Source: Spirochaetia bacterium (lineage in GTDB: Bacteria; Spirochaetota; Spirochaetia; Treponematales; Breznakiellaceae). Taken from it: 64,000 bases of DNA. The DNA lies in contig BNVB01000001.1 of the NCBI GenBank assembly GCA_025997795.1, positions 17,637-81,636 on the forward strand, given 5' to 3'. The notes beneath the pieces were generated by a model. It did no database searches. It saw only the letters and a list, made by a program, of their open reading frames with translations, and had not been told where the DNA came from. Below, piece by piece: positions 1 through 8,457 of the stretch. How positions within the stretch are numbered: position 1 is the stretch's first letter; the number at the start of each line of letters is the position of its first letter. A program made the position numbers and the translations under genes.

Positions 1-1
1 G

Positions 2-961
2 GAACAGTACCGAGACGATAAGGCAAATCTGTTCCGTTCCCTGGACAAGCGGGTGGATCAGCTGCCGGAGCTGGAAAATGCCGCCGGGAACGAGACCCGC
101 CTTCGGGCAAACCCCTTTGGGGTAATCAACGGCGATGACAAAAGCGCCCCCTATTTTACCGCCGCGACAAAACAGCCAACGCAGAGCTTTAGCACCGCCC
201 TAAACGGCGGCAGCCCGGACGGCAAAACAGAACAGCGCGGTAAAACGCCGGCGCTGCGGCTCCGTTCCATCGAAAGCGGCGCCGGGGGCAGCCGTTATGA
301 GTTATACAGCGCCGGGGGCAAGATCTTTACCGTGGAAGATAAACTTCCCGGCGCCTTTAATGCGGGAAATGTTATGGCCGCTCTTTTAACTACAGCGGGC
401 CTACTGGGTGTTCAGGTAGAAGATCTTATCCCCCTGGTTCCTTCCCTTAGACCTGTCCGTGGACGGATGACGGCGGTAAACCGGGGGCAAAACTTTGAAG
501 TGCTGGTGGACTATGCCCATACCCCTTCGTCCTTTGAAACAATTTTTCCACCCCTCCGTTCCCGGTTAAACAAAAGCGGCGGACGGGTGATCAGCCTTTT
601 TGGTTCCGCCGGAGAGCGGGACACAAAAAAGCGCTCTGAACAGGGAGCCATTGCCGCATTGTATTCTGATGTGGTAATCCTTACCGACGAAGATCCCCGG
701 GGCGAAGATTCCATGGTCATACTGGAAGAAATCGCCGCCGGAGTGCCGGACAGCTTCTGCCGGGAAAAAAACCTCTTCCTTATTCCCAGCCGGCCGGCAG
801 CTATACGAAAAGCTTTTTCCCTGGCCCGGCGGGGAGACCTGGTGCTGCTTTTGGGCAAGGGCCATGAAAATTCAATCATCTATAAGGATCATACGATGAA
901 GTACGATGAAATTGCCGAAGCGGAAAAAGCGCTGGAAGAAATCAATTTTTCTCTTAGCTAA
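2..961 (+). CDS. murE: UDP-N-acetylmuramyl tripeptide synthase MurE, 5' truncated by window edge
   Basis: C-terminal part of the cytoplasmic Mur ligase that adds the third stem-peptide residue (a diamino acid) to UDP-MurNAc-L-Ala-D-Glu, using ATP. The frame is open from the window edge, and the residues before the first ATG (base 53) already read like MurE (EQYRDDKANLFRSLDK), so the gene begins outside. Visible signatures are DYAHTP near base 512, GSAGERD, the TDEDPRGED segment (family DNPR region) and GKGHE near the end. The middle carries a low-complexity insertion (roughly bases 170-290). It converges on the DUF2804 gene with a 4-bp overlap. Spirochetes may use ornithine or diaminopimelate here; the DNPR-like motif (DEDPR) does not let me decide. 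Confidence 0.9.
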   Translation, partial: EQYRDDKANLFRSLDKRVDQLPELENAAGNETRLRANPFGVINGDDKSAPYFTAATKQPTQSFSTALNGGSPDGKTEQRGKTPALRLRSIESGAGGSRYELYSAGGKIFTVEDKLPGAFNAGNVMAALLTTAGLLGVQVEDLIPLVPSLRPVRGRMTAVNRGQNFEVLVDYAHTPSSFETIFPPLRSRLNKSGGRVISLFGSAGERDTKKRSEQGAIAALYSDVVILTDEDPRGEDSMVILEEIAAGVPDSFCREKNLFLIPSRPAAIRKAFSLARRGDLVLLLGKGHENSIIYKDHTMKYDEIAEAEKALEEINFSLS

Positions 962-1983
962 AACCGTGTTTTTCGCAGTTCCGCAAAACCGGTGATGTTC
1001 CAGAATGCTATTGGATTACCATCGTCCAGGATCATCCTGCCGGAAAAGGTTCCGCAGATTTGGCGGCACATAGTGGAATGGAAAAAGATCCGCCGGTGGT
1101 CCACCCGTTCCTGGCTGGGAGTAAAGGTCATTTCCAGCCGTTTATCGCTGCTGGTAAATTTCCATTCTTCCATCCAGCCCCCGGCGGGAACAAAAAAGGT
1201 AACCTGTTCAAGTTTATGTACCACCCCGTCCAGGAAAAAGGCATTTTCCGAACCGGCGCTTTCATCGGATAAACCGCGGCTTACACTAAAACCCACCAGG
1301 CGGCCGTTGGCCATACCGCAGGCGGATGCCCAGTACCGTATGTCCCGGCGGGGGCGCACTTCCCGTTTCCAGTCGTAGATGCCCCAGGCATTGTCTTTGG
1401 TAAAGTAAATTTCCGCCGTTCCAAACTGCATTACTCCTTCGGTGATATACCAGGGGGAGCAGCAGGAATACCGGAAGGCAAACTTTTCCCGCCGCCAGGG
1501 AGAAACCGTAACAATAGACTGGGCATCCGGAACGGCTTGGCTTAATACCACCTCTCCCCGCAGATACCGGTGGTGGCCAAAACGGGGATAATCGACCTTG
1601 ATGATCCGGGCGCCGCTTTTCATCAATATAAAGTCCAGGGATGATTGTTTTTCCCGTATTTTAACGGAGCCCTCTTTGGGACTTCGGGGCAGTTCAAAAC
1701 GGCCAAAGGAAAAAAAACTGTCAAGATTTTGGGTAGACCGCCGGTGGTCCTTTATGGAAACGATCGACACCCCCACGTGGCCCAAAAGACCGCTGTCCAT
1801 CACTTCAAAAACAATCAGGTGGGTGGCGGAAAAAATAATGTACCGGTCCACTTCGGAAATTCTGGTACGGAGGGGGCCTCCCAAAAGCGGCGGGTTGTAG
1901 TTAAAAAGAGGTTTTCTGGACCAGCCAAAATTAACGGGACGGCCAAATTCGTCCATCACCGGACAGCTTTCGGTAAACTCCAC
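958..1983 (-). CDS. DUF2804 family protein
   Basis: A 341-residue protein matching the DUF2804 family by the tryptophan-rich core: WGIYDWKREVRPRRDIRYWA, then SACGMANGRLVGFSVSRG and ENAFFLDGVVHKL. No signal peptide or membrane segment is seen, so it is probably cytoplasmic. The biochemical function of the family is not established; the fold resembles lipocalin-like barrels acting on lipids or terpenoids, which is inference. It begins with GTG 4 bp after the FecR gene on the same strand and is likely cotranscribed with it. Confidence 0.8.
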   Translation of the reverse strand: MEFTESCPVMDEFGRPVNFGWSRKPLFNYNPPLLGGPLRTRISEVDRYIIFSATHLIVFEVMDSGLLGHVGVSIVSIKDHRRSTQNLDSFFSFGRFELPRSPKEGSVKIREKQSSLDFILMKSGARIIKVDYPRFGHHRYLRGEVVLSQAVPDAQSIVTVSPWRREKFAFRYSCCSPWYITEGVMQFGTAEIYFTKDNAWGIYDWKREVRPRRDIRYWASACGMANGRLVGFSVSRGLSDESAGSENAFFLDGVVHKLEQVTFFVPAGGWMEEWKFTSSDKRLEMTFTPSQERVDHRRIFFHSTMCRQICGTFSGRMILDDGNPIAFWNITGFAELRKTRF

Positions 1984-1986
1984 TAG

Positions 1987-3000
1987 TTATTCAGTTTGTG
2001 CCTGGCTTGGATTGTAAAGAGCGCCGCCAAACAGGAACACCGCTCCCATTCCCAGGGCTCCATAACCACCATAGAAAAGCCGGTCCCGTATATCCGGTCC
2101 AGCATCTCCAAAGTGACCGTATCCCTGCATGGCAGCCCCTGCGCCGATCATAAGCAGGCCCGTAATAATGTAACCGTTTTTGATCTTACCGGTATTGCCC
2201 GGCATAACTGCACTTTGACGCTGCTGATAAGCGGCCATGGCCGTTCGTGCCGATTCCAGTTCCTCCCGGGCCGCTACCGGTTCCAGTCCCTGCCGGGCCG
2301 GTTCTACCGCGGGCATGGGCAGCGGGGCGGTGCTAAAGGAATTTGCCCGCCAGTAAACCAGGGTCTGTACTTCCATGGCTTTACGTTCCACAAACACAAA
2401 AGGTGTCTGGTAATCTATGGTAAGGCTTTCATTGGCCCTAAGAGGAAGTTTTGCCGATTCCGAAGGAAGGGACCGGGGGGTCACTTCTCCCTGACCCCTA
2501 AAACAGTGAATGGTCAAGGCGGGCTGGGTGGATTGGGTTACACCGGGTTTTGCTGTATACTCCAATACTGTGTCACAATCCCGAAGCACCACAACCGAAT
2601 TGCCGGAGCGAACCGTTATGGAAGAATCCGTGGAACCAAGAACCACCCGTATTTGTCCATAAAGCAGTTCCAGAGAAAGGGATCCCGGTTCAATGTTTTC
2701 CACTTTAAGTGATGTATTTGTTCCCAGCCGCAGTACCGAGTAATTTGTCCTAGCCGCAGGGGCAGCAGGGCTTATCTGAAATTCAGCCTTGCCGGTTTCG
2801 GTCTGGATAGTATCCTGGGACACCAGTACCAATTGCGGGAGGGCTGCTTTCTGATAAACGGTTCTGTTTCCGCCCCGGGTAAATACCAGGTCTCCTTCGG
2901 TACGGTAAAGCTGCCATCCCGAATACGATTGGGCTCCCGCTTGAACGGAGAAAAAAACGAGGATTCCGGCAAGGCCGTATTTACACATTTGTTTTACCAT
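1987..3000 (-). CDS. FecR-domain periplasmic/membrane protein
   Basis: A 337-residue protein with an N-terminal signal peptide (LAGILVFFSVQAGAQ). A FecR-like beta domain at about residues 40-140 has the pattern SLSLELLYGQIRVVLGSTDSSITVRSG in overlapping segments. A C-terminal hydrophobic hairpin (IITGLLMIGAGAAM and LGMGAVFLFGGALYN) is probably membrane embedded. FecR domains in spirochetes occur in envelope proteins without a sigma factor partner, as here; no FecI-type gene is nearby. AGAAGG precedes the ATG at a normal distance. It is divergent from murD, 59 bp between likely starts, and is followed by the DUF2804 gene. Confidence 0.75.
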   Translation of the reverse strand: MVKQMCKYGLAGILVFFSVQAGAQSYSGWQLYRTEGDLVFTRGGNRTVYQKAALPQLVLVSQDTIQTETGKAEFQISPAAPAARTNYSVLRLGTNTSLKVENIEPGSLSLELLYGQIRVVLGSTDSSITVRSGNSVVVLRDCDTVLEYTAKPGVTQSTQPALTIHCFRGQGEVTPRSLPSESAKLPLRANESLTIDYQTPFVFVERKAMEVQTLVYWRANSFSTAPLPMPAVEPARQGLEPVAAREELESARTAMAAYQQRQSAVMPGNTGKIKNGYIITGLLMIGAGAAMQGYGHFGDAGPDIRDRLFYGGYGALGMGAVFLFGGALYNPSQAQTE

Positions 3001-3059
3001 GATAAACCTTCTTTCATATCTCTTTTGATCTTACTATGCTATGGAAAAAGGGGCAACCG

Positions 3060-4574
3060 GTGAATTACGCGGGAATGAAGGTAACGATTATGGGACTGGG
3101 ACTGAATGGAGGCGGACTGGAATCGGCCCGGTACCTGGCCCTGCACGGCGCCGAATGTACCGTAACAGACATGAAGGACGAAGCGGCCCTGGGGGTTTCC
3201 ATCGAAAAACTGGAAAGTATAGCGGAAGCGCATACGCCCTTCCGCTATGTATTGGGCCGCCACGAAATGGAGGACTTTAGCAGGGCCGACATGGTGATCA
3301 AAAACCCCGGGGTCCGGCCCGATTCCCCCTACCTGGCCGCCGCCCGGTCCATTGAAACGGATATATCCCTCTTTTTGGCGGCCAACCCCGCCCGGCTTAC
3401 CGCCGTTACCGGTTCCAAGGGAAAGTCCAGCACTGCCAGCGCCCTTCATTGGGTCCTGGCAAAAGCCCGGGAAACCGCTTCAAGTTATGGCGGCATATCC
3501 AACAGCGCTTTGCTGCCCGGCAAGGCCCGGCTGGGAGGAAACATCACTGTTTCGCCGCTGTCGTTCCTGGATGAATTAAGCGCCGGTGATGATGTGGTGC
3601 TGGAACTTTCCAGCTGGCAGCTGGGGGATCTTAAGGGCCGTTCCGGTGAAATCCTCCTTAAACCCCGGGCCGCGGTGCTTACCGCCATCATGGCGGATCA
3701 CCAGGACCGGTACGGCAGCATGGAGGCTTATGTAAACGATAAACGGATCATCTACCAGGGCCAGGATAAAAGCTGTGTTACCGTCGCCTCCGCCGATGAT
3801 GATTGGGGCCGGAGTTTCCTTACGGAAAGCCCCGGCCGTCCCCTCCCCTATTCCGGCCATGCAAGTCTCGGCGGCAAGATTGCCGGCGGCGATCTTGCCG
3901 ATGGCGATCTTGCCGATGGCGGCTGGATCGACGCAGCCGCAAACACCGGCATGATCCGGCTGGCCGCTTCCGGCGCACAGGAAGCGGTTCCCGCCGGCCT
4001 TTTGGTGCCGGGCCGGCACCAAAAGAAAAACCTGTTGGCGGCGGCCCTGGCCCTGGCGGACCTGGGGCTTCCTGTTCCCTTTATCCGGGAACATCTGGGA
4101 ACCTTCCCCGGCATTGAACACCGGCTGGAATTTTTCCACGAAAAAAACGGCATCCGTTTTTACAACGATACGGCGGCCACCATTCCCGAAGCCGCCGCTG
4201 CCGCAGTAGAAGCCCTAACAGAAAACAAAAGCCCGCTGGTGCTGGTTACCGGAGGTACCGATAAAAACCTCGACTTTAGCCCGCTGGTCCAGGCGGCGGC
4301 AAAAGCGGCGGCCATCATACTCCTTGCCGGAACGGGAAGCGATAAACTGGCGTCCCTGTTTACCGCCGCGGGCATTTCCTTCCAGGGGCCCTTTGACAAT
4401 CTTGATACGGCGGTAGAAACCGCCTTAGAGGAGGCGAAACGGCTTAAAGGCGGCGCTCCGGAAGGCCGTTTAACGGCGGCTCTTTCGCCGGGCTGTGCCA
4501 GCTTTGGTATGTTCAAAAATGAATTTGACCGGGGACGGCGGTGGAAAGATACGGTATTGAGGACAGCGCTATAA
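3060..4574 (+). CDS. murD: UDP-N-acetylmuramoylalanine--D-glutamate ligase MurD
   Basis: Cytoplasmic Mur ligase that adds D-Glu to UDP-MurNAc-L-Ala. It has the N-terminal Rossmann segment KVTIMGLGLNGGG, the ATP P-loop TGSKGKSSTAS, the middle-domain LELSSWQL, and a C-terminal FYNDTAATIPEA plus LVTGGTDKN. GTG at 3060 is favoured because AAAGGGG lies 6 nt upstream; an in-frame ATG at 3036 would add eight unlikely residues, and ATG 3075 is also possible. Between the P-loop domain and the C-terminal domain is a repetitive stretch (GGDLADGDLADGG) encoded by a 15-bp DNA repeat that recurs in the next gene. epmA follows after 3 bp. Confidence 0.92.
   Translation: MNYAGMKVTIMGLGLNGGGLESARYLALHGAECTVTDMKDEAALGVSIEKLESIAEAHTPFRYVLGRHEMEDFSRADMVIKNPGVRPDSPYLAAARSIETDISLFLAANPARLTAVTGSKGKSSTASALHWVLAKARETASSYGGISNSALLPGKARLGGNITVSPLSFLDELSAGDDVVLELSSWQLGDLKGRSGEILLKPRAAVLTAIMADHQDRYGSMEAYVNDKRIIYQGQDKSCVTVASADDDWGRSFLTESPGRPLPYSGHASLGGKIAGGDLADGDLADGGWIDAAANTGMIRLAASGAQEAVPAGLLVPGRHQKKNLLAAALALADLGLPVPFIREHLGTFPGIEHRLEFFHEKNGIRFYNDTAATIPEAAAAAVEALTENKSPLVLVTGGTDKNLDFSPLVQAAAKAAAIILLAGTGSDKLASLFTAAGISFQGPFDNLDTAVETALEEAKRLKGGAPEGRLTAALSPGCASFGMFKNEFDRGRRWKDTVLRTAL
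3871..3922 (+). repeat. In-frame tandem/palindromic 15-bp repeat in murD
   Basis: Copies of GGCGATCTTGCCGAT, plus an inverted copy (CGGCAAGAT), give the peptide GDLAD repeated. The same DNA unit appears in epmA at 4981-5032 in another reading frame, so the similarity is at DNA level. Confidence 0.75.
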
Positions 4575-4577
4575 ACC

Positions 4578-5732
4578 ATGGACACCGAACTGCTGCGGGA
4601 ACGCGCTTTTATCATACAGAAAGTCCGCGCCTTCTTTGACCAGCGGTTTTATCTGGAAACAGACACGCCCCTTATGGCCCCGGACTTAATCCCCGAAACA
4701 TGCCTTGAGGTATTTGAAACATCCTGGATTCCACCCCGGGGAAGCCGTCAACGGGAAGAAAAATACTGGCTTGTTCCCTCGCCGGAAATCTGGATGAAAC
4801 AACTTATCGCCCGGCACCGGGTAAATATGTACCAGATATGCAAGTGTTTCCGCAACACCGAATCCCAGGGACATCTACACAATCCGGAATTTACCATGCT
4901 GGAATACTATACCATGGATGCGGATTACCTGGATTCCCTTACCCTGACAGAAAACCTTTTTACCTGCCTGTTGGCGCATGCGGCGATCTTGCCGACGGCG
5001 ATCGTGCCGACGGCGGCGACCGTGCCGACGGCGCTCCAGCCGCCTTTTCTCCGGATCACCATGGAAGAAGCATTCCAGCGCTGGGCGGGTTTTTCCCTGG
5101 CCGAAACCGCCGCAGCAGGTCCTGCCGCCATGGAAGCGGAAGCCCGGCGGCTCGGCCTGGACCCCCGGTTGTCCTCTAAAGAGGAACCCTGGCTGTCCTC
5201 TAAAGAGGAACCCTGGCTGTCCTCTAAAGAGGAACCCTGGCTGTCCTCTAAAGAGGAATCCCGGCTGTCCTCTGACACAGCGACCCTCTATGATCTTATT
5301 TTTATTCATGTGGTAGAACCTTCGCTGCCCAAAGACAAGCCGGTGGCTATTATCGATTATCCCGCTTTTGTTCCCTGCCTGGCCCGCAAAAAAACTATGG
5401 TTTTGCAAACCCAAGGCAATGCACCAGCGGCTCAAAACCCCGAATGTTTTGAACGCTGGGAACTTTATGTAAACGGTATAGAACTGGCAAACTGTTATTC
5501 GGAAGAAACAAACCCCGAAGAAATCCGCCGTTATTTTGAAGCGGAAGCAGCGGAAAAGAAACAAAACGCCCTGGTACAACACCGCATAAACCAGGACTAC
5601 TGGAAGTTTTTTCTTCCCGATTTTGCCGGCAGGGCTTTTCCCCGCTGTTCCGGGGTTGCCATGGGGCTGGACAGGCTTATTATGGCCATTACCGGAAAAA
5701 AAGCTATTACCGGAGTACTACCCTTCGCATAA
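4578..5732 (+). CDS. epmA: EF-P (R)-beta-lysyl/lysyl ligase, class II LysRS-like (EpmA/PoxA/GenX)
   Basis: A class II aminoacyl-tRNA-synthetase paralogue lacking the anticodon-binding domain; the family attaches (R)-beta-lysine to elongation factor P. Evidence is the short class II core: motif 1 region near FYLETDTPLMAPDLIPET, motif 2 ICKCFRNTE followed by HNPEFTMLEYY, the substrate segment YVNGIELANCYSE, and motif 3 GVAMGLDRLIMA. At 384 residues it is longer than usual (about 325), because two low-complexity insertions interrupt it: AAILPTAIVPTAATVPTA and four LSSKEEPW units. Both map between conserved motifs and look like DNA repeat expansions. No EF-P or EpmB gene lies in the window. Confidence 0.85.
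   Translation: MDTELLRERAFIIQKVRAFFDQRFYLETDTPLMAPDLIPETCLEVFETSWIPPRGSRQREEKYWLVPSPEIWMKQLIARHRVNMYQICKCFRNTESQGHLHNPEFTMLEYYTMDADYLDSLTLTENLFTCLLAHAAILPTAIVPTAATVPTALQPPFLRITMEEAFQRWAGFSLAETAAAGPAAMEAEARRLGLDPRLSSKEEPWLSSKEEPWLSSKEEPWLSSKEESRLSSDTATLYDLIFIHVVEPSLPKDKPVAIIDYPAFVPCLARKKTMVLQTQGNAPAAQNPECFERWELYVNGIELANCYSEETNPEEIRRYFEAEAAEKKQNALVQHRINQDYWKFFLPDFAGRAFPRCSGVAMGLDRLIMAITGKKAITGVLPFA
4981..5032 (+). repeat. Second copy of the murD-type repeat, read in another frame, in epmA
   Basis: GGCGATCTTGCCGAC followed by GGCGATCGTGCCGAC and GGCGACCGTGCCGAC. Here it is translated as ILPTA/IVPTA/TVPTA, whereas in murD the same DNA gives GDLAD. Confidence 0.75.
5167..5274 (+). repeat. Four 24-bp units with palindromic core inside epmA
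   Basis: The perfect palindrome CCTCTAAAGAGG starts at 5173, 5197, 5221 and 5245, exactly 24 bp apart, encoding LSSKEEPW four times. Unit length is a multiple of three, so copy-number changes keep the frame. Confidence 0.9.
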
Positions 5733-5771
5733 GAAAAAAATGACTCTGCAAACAAAAAAATGCCATTTTTC

Positions 5772-5800
5772 TGGAAAATCTTGTTTAATAGGTGTATATT
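5772..5800 (+). promoter_or_regulatory. Promoter for the PilZ-like gene, near-leaderless
   Basis: TGGAAA, 17-bp spacer, TATATT; the -10 ends 9 nt before the ATG at 5810, and no Shine-Dalgarno is present. Confidence 0.55.
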
Positions 5801-5809
5801 ATATTCATA

Positions 5810-6151
5810 ATGCCAAGAGACTCCAGATATACCGCCAAAGGGCGGGTATACATTGCAGAAGTTCCCAACACAGAGGCGCTGCTCAAAAATTTGAGCGCCA
5901 GCGGGCTTTGCATCGAAAGCCAGGATTTTATGGAAGTGGTTCCAAAAACCCGCTATTCGGTAGACATCATCCCCGAAAAATCGTCAAAAATTGACAAATT
6001 CAAGTTAGAAATAGAATCCCGCTGGGTACGGACCCAAAAGCAGCGTTCCGAATCGGGATTTGTGATTGTTGTTCCCCCCGGTTCGGAAAAAAAACAGGTC
6101 CTGGAACAGTACCTGGCATATCTTTCCGCCAATCCGGAACCGGACGCTTGA
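5810..6151 (+). CDS. Small PilZ-like domain protein
   Basis: A 113-residue cytoplasmic protein. Near the N terminus it has basic residues (RDSRYTAKGR) followed by NLSASGLCIES, fitting the [D/N]-x-S-x-x-G element of PilZ c-di-GMP-binding domains, with an RxxxR-like lead-in (R3-R6/R12) that is not canonical. The ATG at 5810 is preferred to the upstream one at 5792 because the -10 hexamer lies between them. It sits just upstream of a STAS gene and close to another PilZ protein and a ComFB protein, suggesting second-messenger signalling. c-di-GMP binding is inference. Confidence 0.55.
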   Translation: MPRDSRYTAKGRVYIAEVPNTEALLKNLSASGLCIESQDFMEVVPKTRYSVDIIPEKSSKIDKFKLEIESRWVRTQKQRSESGFVIVVPPGSEKKQVLEQYLAYLSANPEPDA

Positions 6152-6176
6152 CAAACAAATAGAATTTTAGTATGGT
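6148..6176 (+). promoter_or_regulatory. Strong sigma70-type promoter for the STAS gene
   Basis: TTGACA, 17-bp spacer, TATGGT. The -35 overlaps the stop codon of the upstream gene, and the -10 is 11 nt from the ATG at 6188. Confidence 0.75.
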
Positions 6177-6187
6177 GGTAGAGCATT

Positions 6188-6526
6188 ATGGAACTCAAGA
6201 TACGGAAAAACGAAGAAACCTATATCATTGATGTTTTGGGAGAGATGGATCTTTACAACTCCTATAAGCTCAAAGAACTGCTCATGAAGATGATCGAAAA
6301 AAAGATTGAACGTTTCATCATCAACATGGAAGATGTGGAGTACATAGATTCATCTGGTATTGGCGCGCTTATCTATATAACCTCTACCATTAAAAAAATA
6401 AACCTTAAGCTGGCCATTATTAATGTTCATGGTTCGGTTAAAAAGGTAATAGAATTGACAAAACTGTCCGGGTTTTTTCCCATATTTCTCAACATGGAAG
6501 AAGCTGTCAAAGCCATAAATGCTTAA
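6188..6526 (+). CDS. STAS-domain anti-sigma factor antagonist
   Basis: A 112-residue single STAS domain, the size of SpoIIAA/RsbV-type antagonists. The phosphorylatable serine is in YIDSSGIGALIYI (about residues 54-66), preceded by the strand ERFIINMEDVE. Such proteins bind an anti-sigma kinase when unphosphorylated. No RsbW-type kinase or PP2C phosphatase lies nearby, so its partner must be elsewhere. It has its own promoter and converges on the DUF1577 gene. Confidence 0.88.
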   Translation: MELKIRKNEETYIIDVLGEMDLYNSYKLKELLMKMIEKKIERFIINMEDVEYIDSSGIGALIYITSTIKKINLKLAIINVHGSVKKVIELTKLSGFFPIFLNMEEAVKAINA

Positions 6527-6550
6527 AAATTAAAAACTAACTAAAGTTGC

Positions 6551-7783
6551 TTAAACCTGCCCCGTAACAAAACTTGCATCAGTATTGGTAAAAGGTTTGC
6601 CGTAGAGATATTCAAAGAGAAAACGCATATCCTCCGGAGCCATGTCGAGGAAGCGGCAGCCAAAGTAACCCATAGAATTATCCTTGTAACGCCGCACTAT
6701 CCGGGCAGTGGCCCGGATATTCCGTTTGGGGGCGGCAAGCCGTACCGCCAGTTCGCTGTCGGGTAGCAGGGCGCTGGAAAGGCCCGAATGGGGATAGGCA
6801 AAGAGCAGCCCCGAGGCGCTGACATCCATAATCTTTCCCTCAAAGGGTTCATTTTTTATCCGCCCGGTGTTAAAGTAGCCGTTTACCTTGAGCGAGTACG
6901 CCAGGACCTTGGCAAACTGATAGAGGGTATCGATCACGTTGTAATCAAAGGGGAGTTTTCCTTCTTTGTTGATCCATAGGTGGATATAACCGATCACATA
7001 TTCCTGAAACAGTATGGGTGTCCAGGCGTCGGAAAAGAAACCGGCATCAAATTTTTGTTTGATAAACCGGTTTACCGCTTCGTCGATATACTGGGGATCA
7101 ACCCCGGTGCTTTCCAGATAACGGCGGAACATTTCTTCGGTAATAAGCCGTTTTTTGGGGTAGGGATCGCTCTGGGGAAAATTCGCCAGCGTTGAGGGAA
7201 TATAGAGGGTCTTGCCGGTTTCCGCCACTATCCGTTCTTCGGTGGCAGCGGGCTTTACTTCTTTAAAGATCACCATCTTGTAGCCAGAGGCATACCCCTG
7301 AATCCAGACGGACATTTGATCGATAAGCCCCTGCAGGTTTTTGGGATCGGTGGTGTTCATCCATTCGCCGATTTCCCCGCTTTCATATTCCTGAACTTTG
7401 GGATAATGAAGGGAAAACCGGTCCCCCTGGAAGGTAAACTGAACTTTCATATCCTGGGGAGTGCTGACCCGGGAATAGGCCCGGTCAAGGTTTTTGTAAA
7501 GATACTCCGGAGCGGGGGCAACAAGGTGATTATCTTTAAAGGTACTGACTTCTATGGAAAAAATAATCACCTGGCTTTTATAGTCAAACATCAAATCCAG
7601 TTTTTTCCGGGCCTTGAGTCCCACAATGGGCCGGTCAACCCTAAAAAACACCTCGCTCTTGGCGGGTTTTTCCAGATGAAGCACATACTCTGTTCTGTCG
7701 TTAAGGTACATCACCGGTATCTGATCGTCATGGAGAACCTTGAGGAGAAAATCCTTTTCGATGCGCTTAATCGGCGTTGCCAT
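6551..7783 (-). CDS. DUF1577/PilZ protein
   Basis: A 410-residue cytoplasmic protein of the spirochete DUF1577 type. The N-terminal half has a YcgR-like beta domain (VFFRVDRPIVGLKARKKLDLMFD). The C-terminal half contains a PilZ-like domain with MDVSASGLLFAYP (DxSxxG motif) and RATARIVRRYKDNSMGYFGCRFLDM near residues 350-385. The arrangement suggests a c-di-GMP effector, perhaps acting on motility; this is inferred from the domains. It follows the hypothetical gene upstream by 8 bp and is probably cotranscribed from the promoter at 8402-8430. Confidence 0.75.
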   Translation of the reverse strand: MATPIKRIEKDFLLKVLHDDQIPVMYLNDRTEYVLHLEKPAKSEVFFRVDRPIVGLKARKKLDLMFDYKSQVIIFSIEVSTFKDNHLVAPAPEYLYKNLDRAYSRVSTPQDMKVQFTFQGDRFSLHYPKVQEYESGEIGEWMNTTDPKNLQGLIDQMSVWIQGYASGYKMVIFKEVKPAATEERIVAETGKTLYIPSTLANFPQSDPYPKKRLITEEMFRRYLESTGVDPQYIDEAVNRFIKQKFDAGFFSDAWTPILFQEYVIGYIHLWINKEGKLPFDYNVIDTLYQFAKVLAYSLKVNGYFNTGRIKNEPFEGKIMDVSASGLLFAYPHSGLSSALLPDSELAVRLAAPKRNIRATARIVRRYKDNSMGYFGCRFLDMAPEDMRFLFEYLYGKPFTNTDASFVTGQV

Positions 7784-7791
7784 GGTGTTTC

Positions 7792-8394
7792 CTAAAAAAA
7801 CCGCTCATAGGGTGTCATATCCGCCCCGGTGGGGCTGTATTTTCCTTCGGCCAGGCCGCGGGGACTTTCCAGTAAAAGGTCGTCCACCCGCCACCGGGGT
7901 CCGGCCGCGGACGGCTCAGTTTCCGGCTCAGTTTCCGGCTCAGTTTCCCGCCTAAGGTAGAGTTCGCCGGTAAGGCTCCGCTCCCGGCCGAGGAAACGGA
8001 TCAAAAAAGAAAAACTGCCGTCTGCCTCAACCCTGCCGCCGCCAATCCGCCAGCTTCTGGTTCCCAGGGGTCCAATGCCCGCCAGGGCGGAAAGCCGTTT
8101 TTGTTCGGGAAACACCGTTCCTTCGGTTTTTCCGCTGCCCGAAACAAGGCTGACCAAAATTCGCCGGGCTTCCTGGTAGGATTCCTCCGGGGCGGCTCCC
8201 CGGCCCAGATCGCCTATTATATAATCCCGGGGAAACCGGGGGTCTTCGCCATATTGGGGACGGAGCAGTTCCATAGGCAGCCCCCCCTGCCCGGCCGGCG
8301 GATTTTGGGCAAAGAGCCGCTGGCTTGCCAAAAGAAGGATCACTAATCCGGAGCAAATGAAAATGCCAAAAACCGGAATCCGCTCTTTTATCAT
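7792..8394 (-). CDS. Exported protein of unknown function
   Basis: About 200 residues with an N-terminal hydrophobic segment (FGIFICSGLVILLLASQRLFAQ), consistent with a cleaved signal peptide or anchor. The body contains EESYQEARRILVSLVSGS and a beta-rich C-terminal region with a triple ETEP repeat encoded by a 12-bp tandem unit (about 7911-7946). The start at 8394 is chosen because a promoter ends 7 nt upstream; the alternative ATG at 8436 lies upstream of that -10. I do not recognise the family. First gene of a two-gene operon with the DUF1577 gene. Confidence 0.6.
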   Translation of the reverse strand: MIKERIPVFGIFICSGLVILLLASQRLFAQNPPAGQGGLPMELLRPQYGEDPRFPRDYIIGDLGRGAAPEESYQEARRILVSLVSGSGKTEGTVFPEQKRLSALAGIGPLGTRSWRIGGGRVEADGSFSFLIRFLGRERSLTGELYLRRETEPETEPETEPSAAGPRWRVDDLLLESPRGLAEGKYSPTGADMTPYERFF

Positions 8395-8401
8395 GGTATT
8401 T

Positions 8402-8430
8402 ATTGTAACGATCATGCCTTGAAAGGGCAA
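8402..8430 (-). promoter_or_regulatory. Minus-strand promoter, leaderless geometry
   Basis: TTGCCC, 17-bp spacer, TACAAT, then 7 nt to the ATG at 8394. It overlaps the divergent promoter at 8419-8447. Confidence 0.6.
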
Positions 8431-8447
8431 CATCATTTTTCTATACT
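8419..8447 (+). promoter_or_regulatory. Plus-strand promoter for HD phosphohydrolase, near-leaderless
   Basis: TTGAAA, 17-bp spacer, TATACT, then 10 nt to the ATG at 8458; there is no Shine-Dalgarno. Confidence 0.65.
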
Positions 8448-8457
8448 AAATTTCTCT

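Noticed and set aside
5167..5274. CRISPR-like array (regular 24-bp repeats)
   Set aside because: There are no unique spacers between repeats, it is in frame inside epmA, and no cas gene is present.
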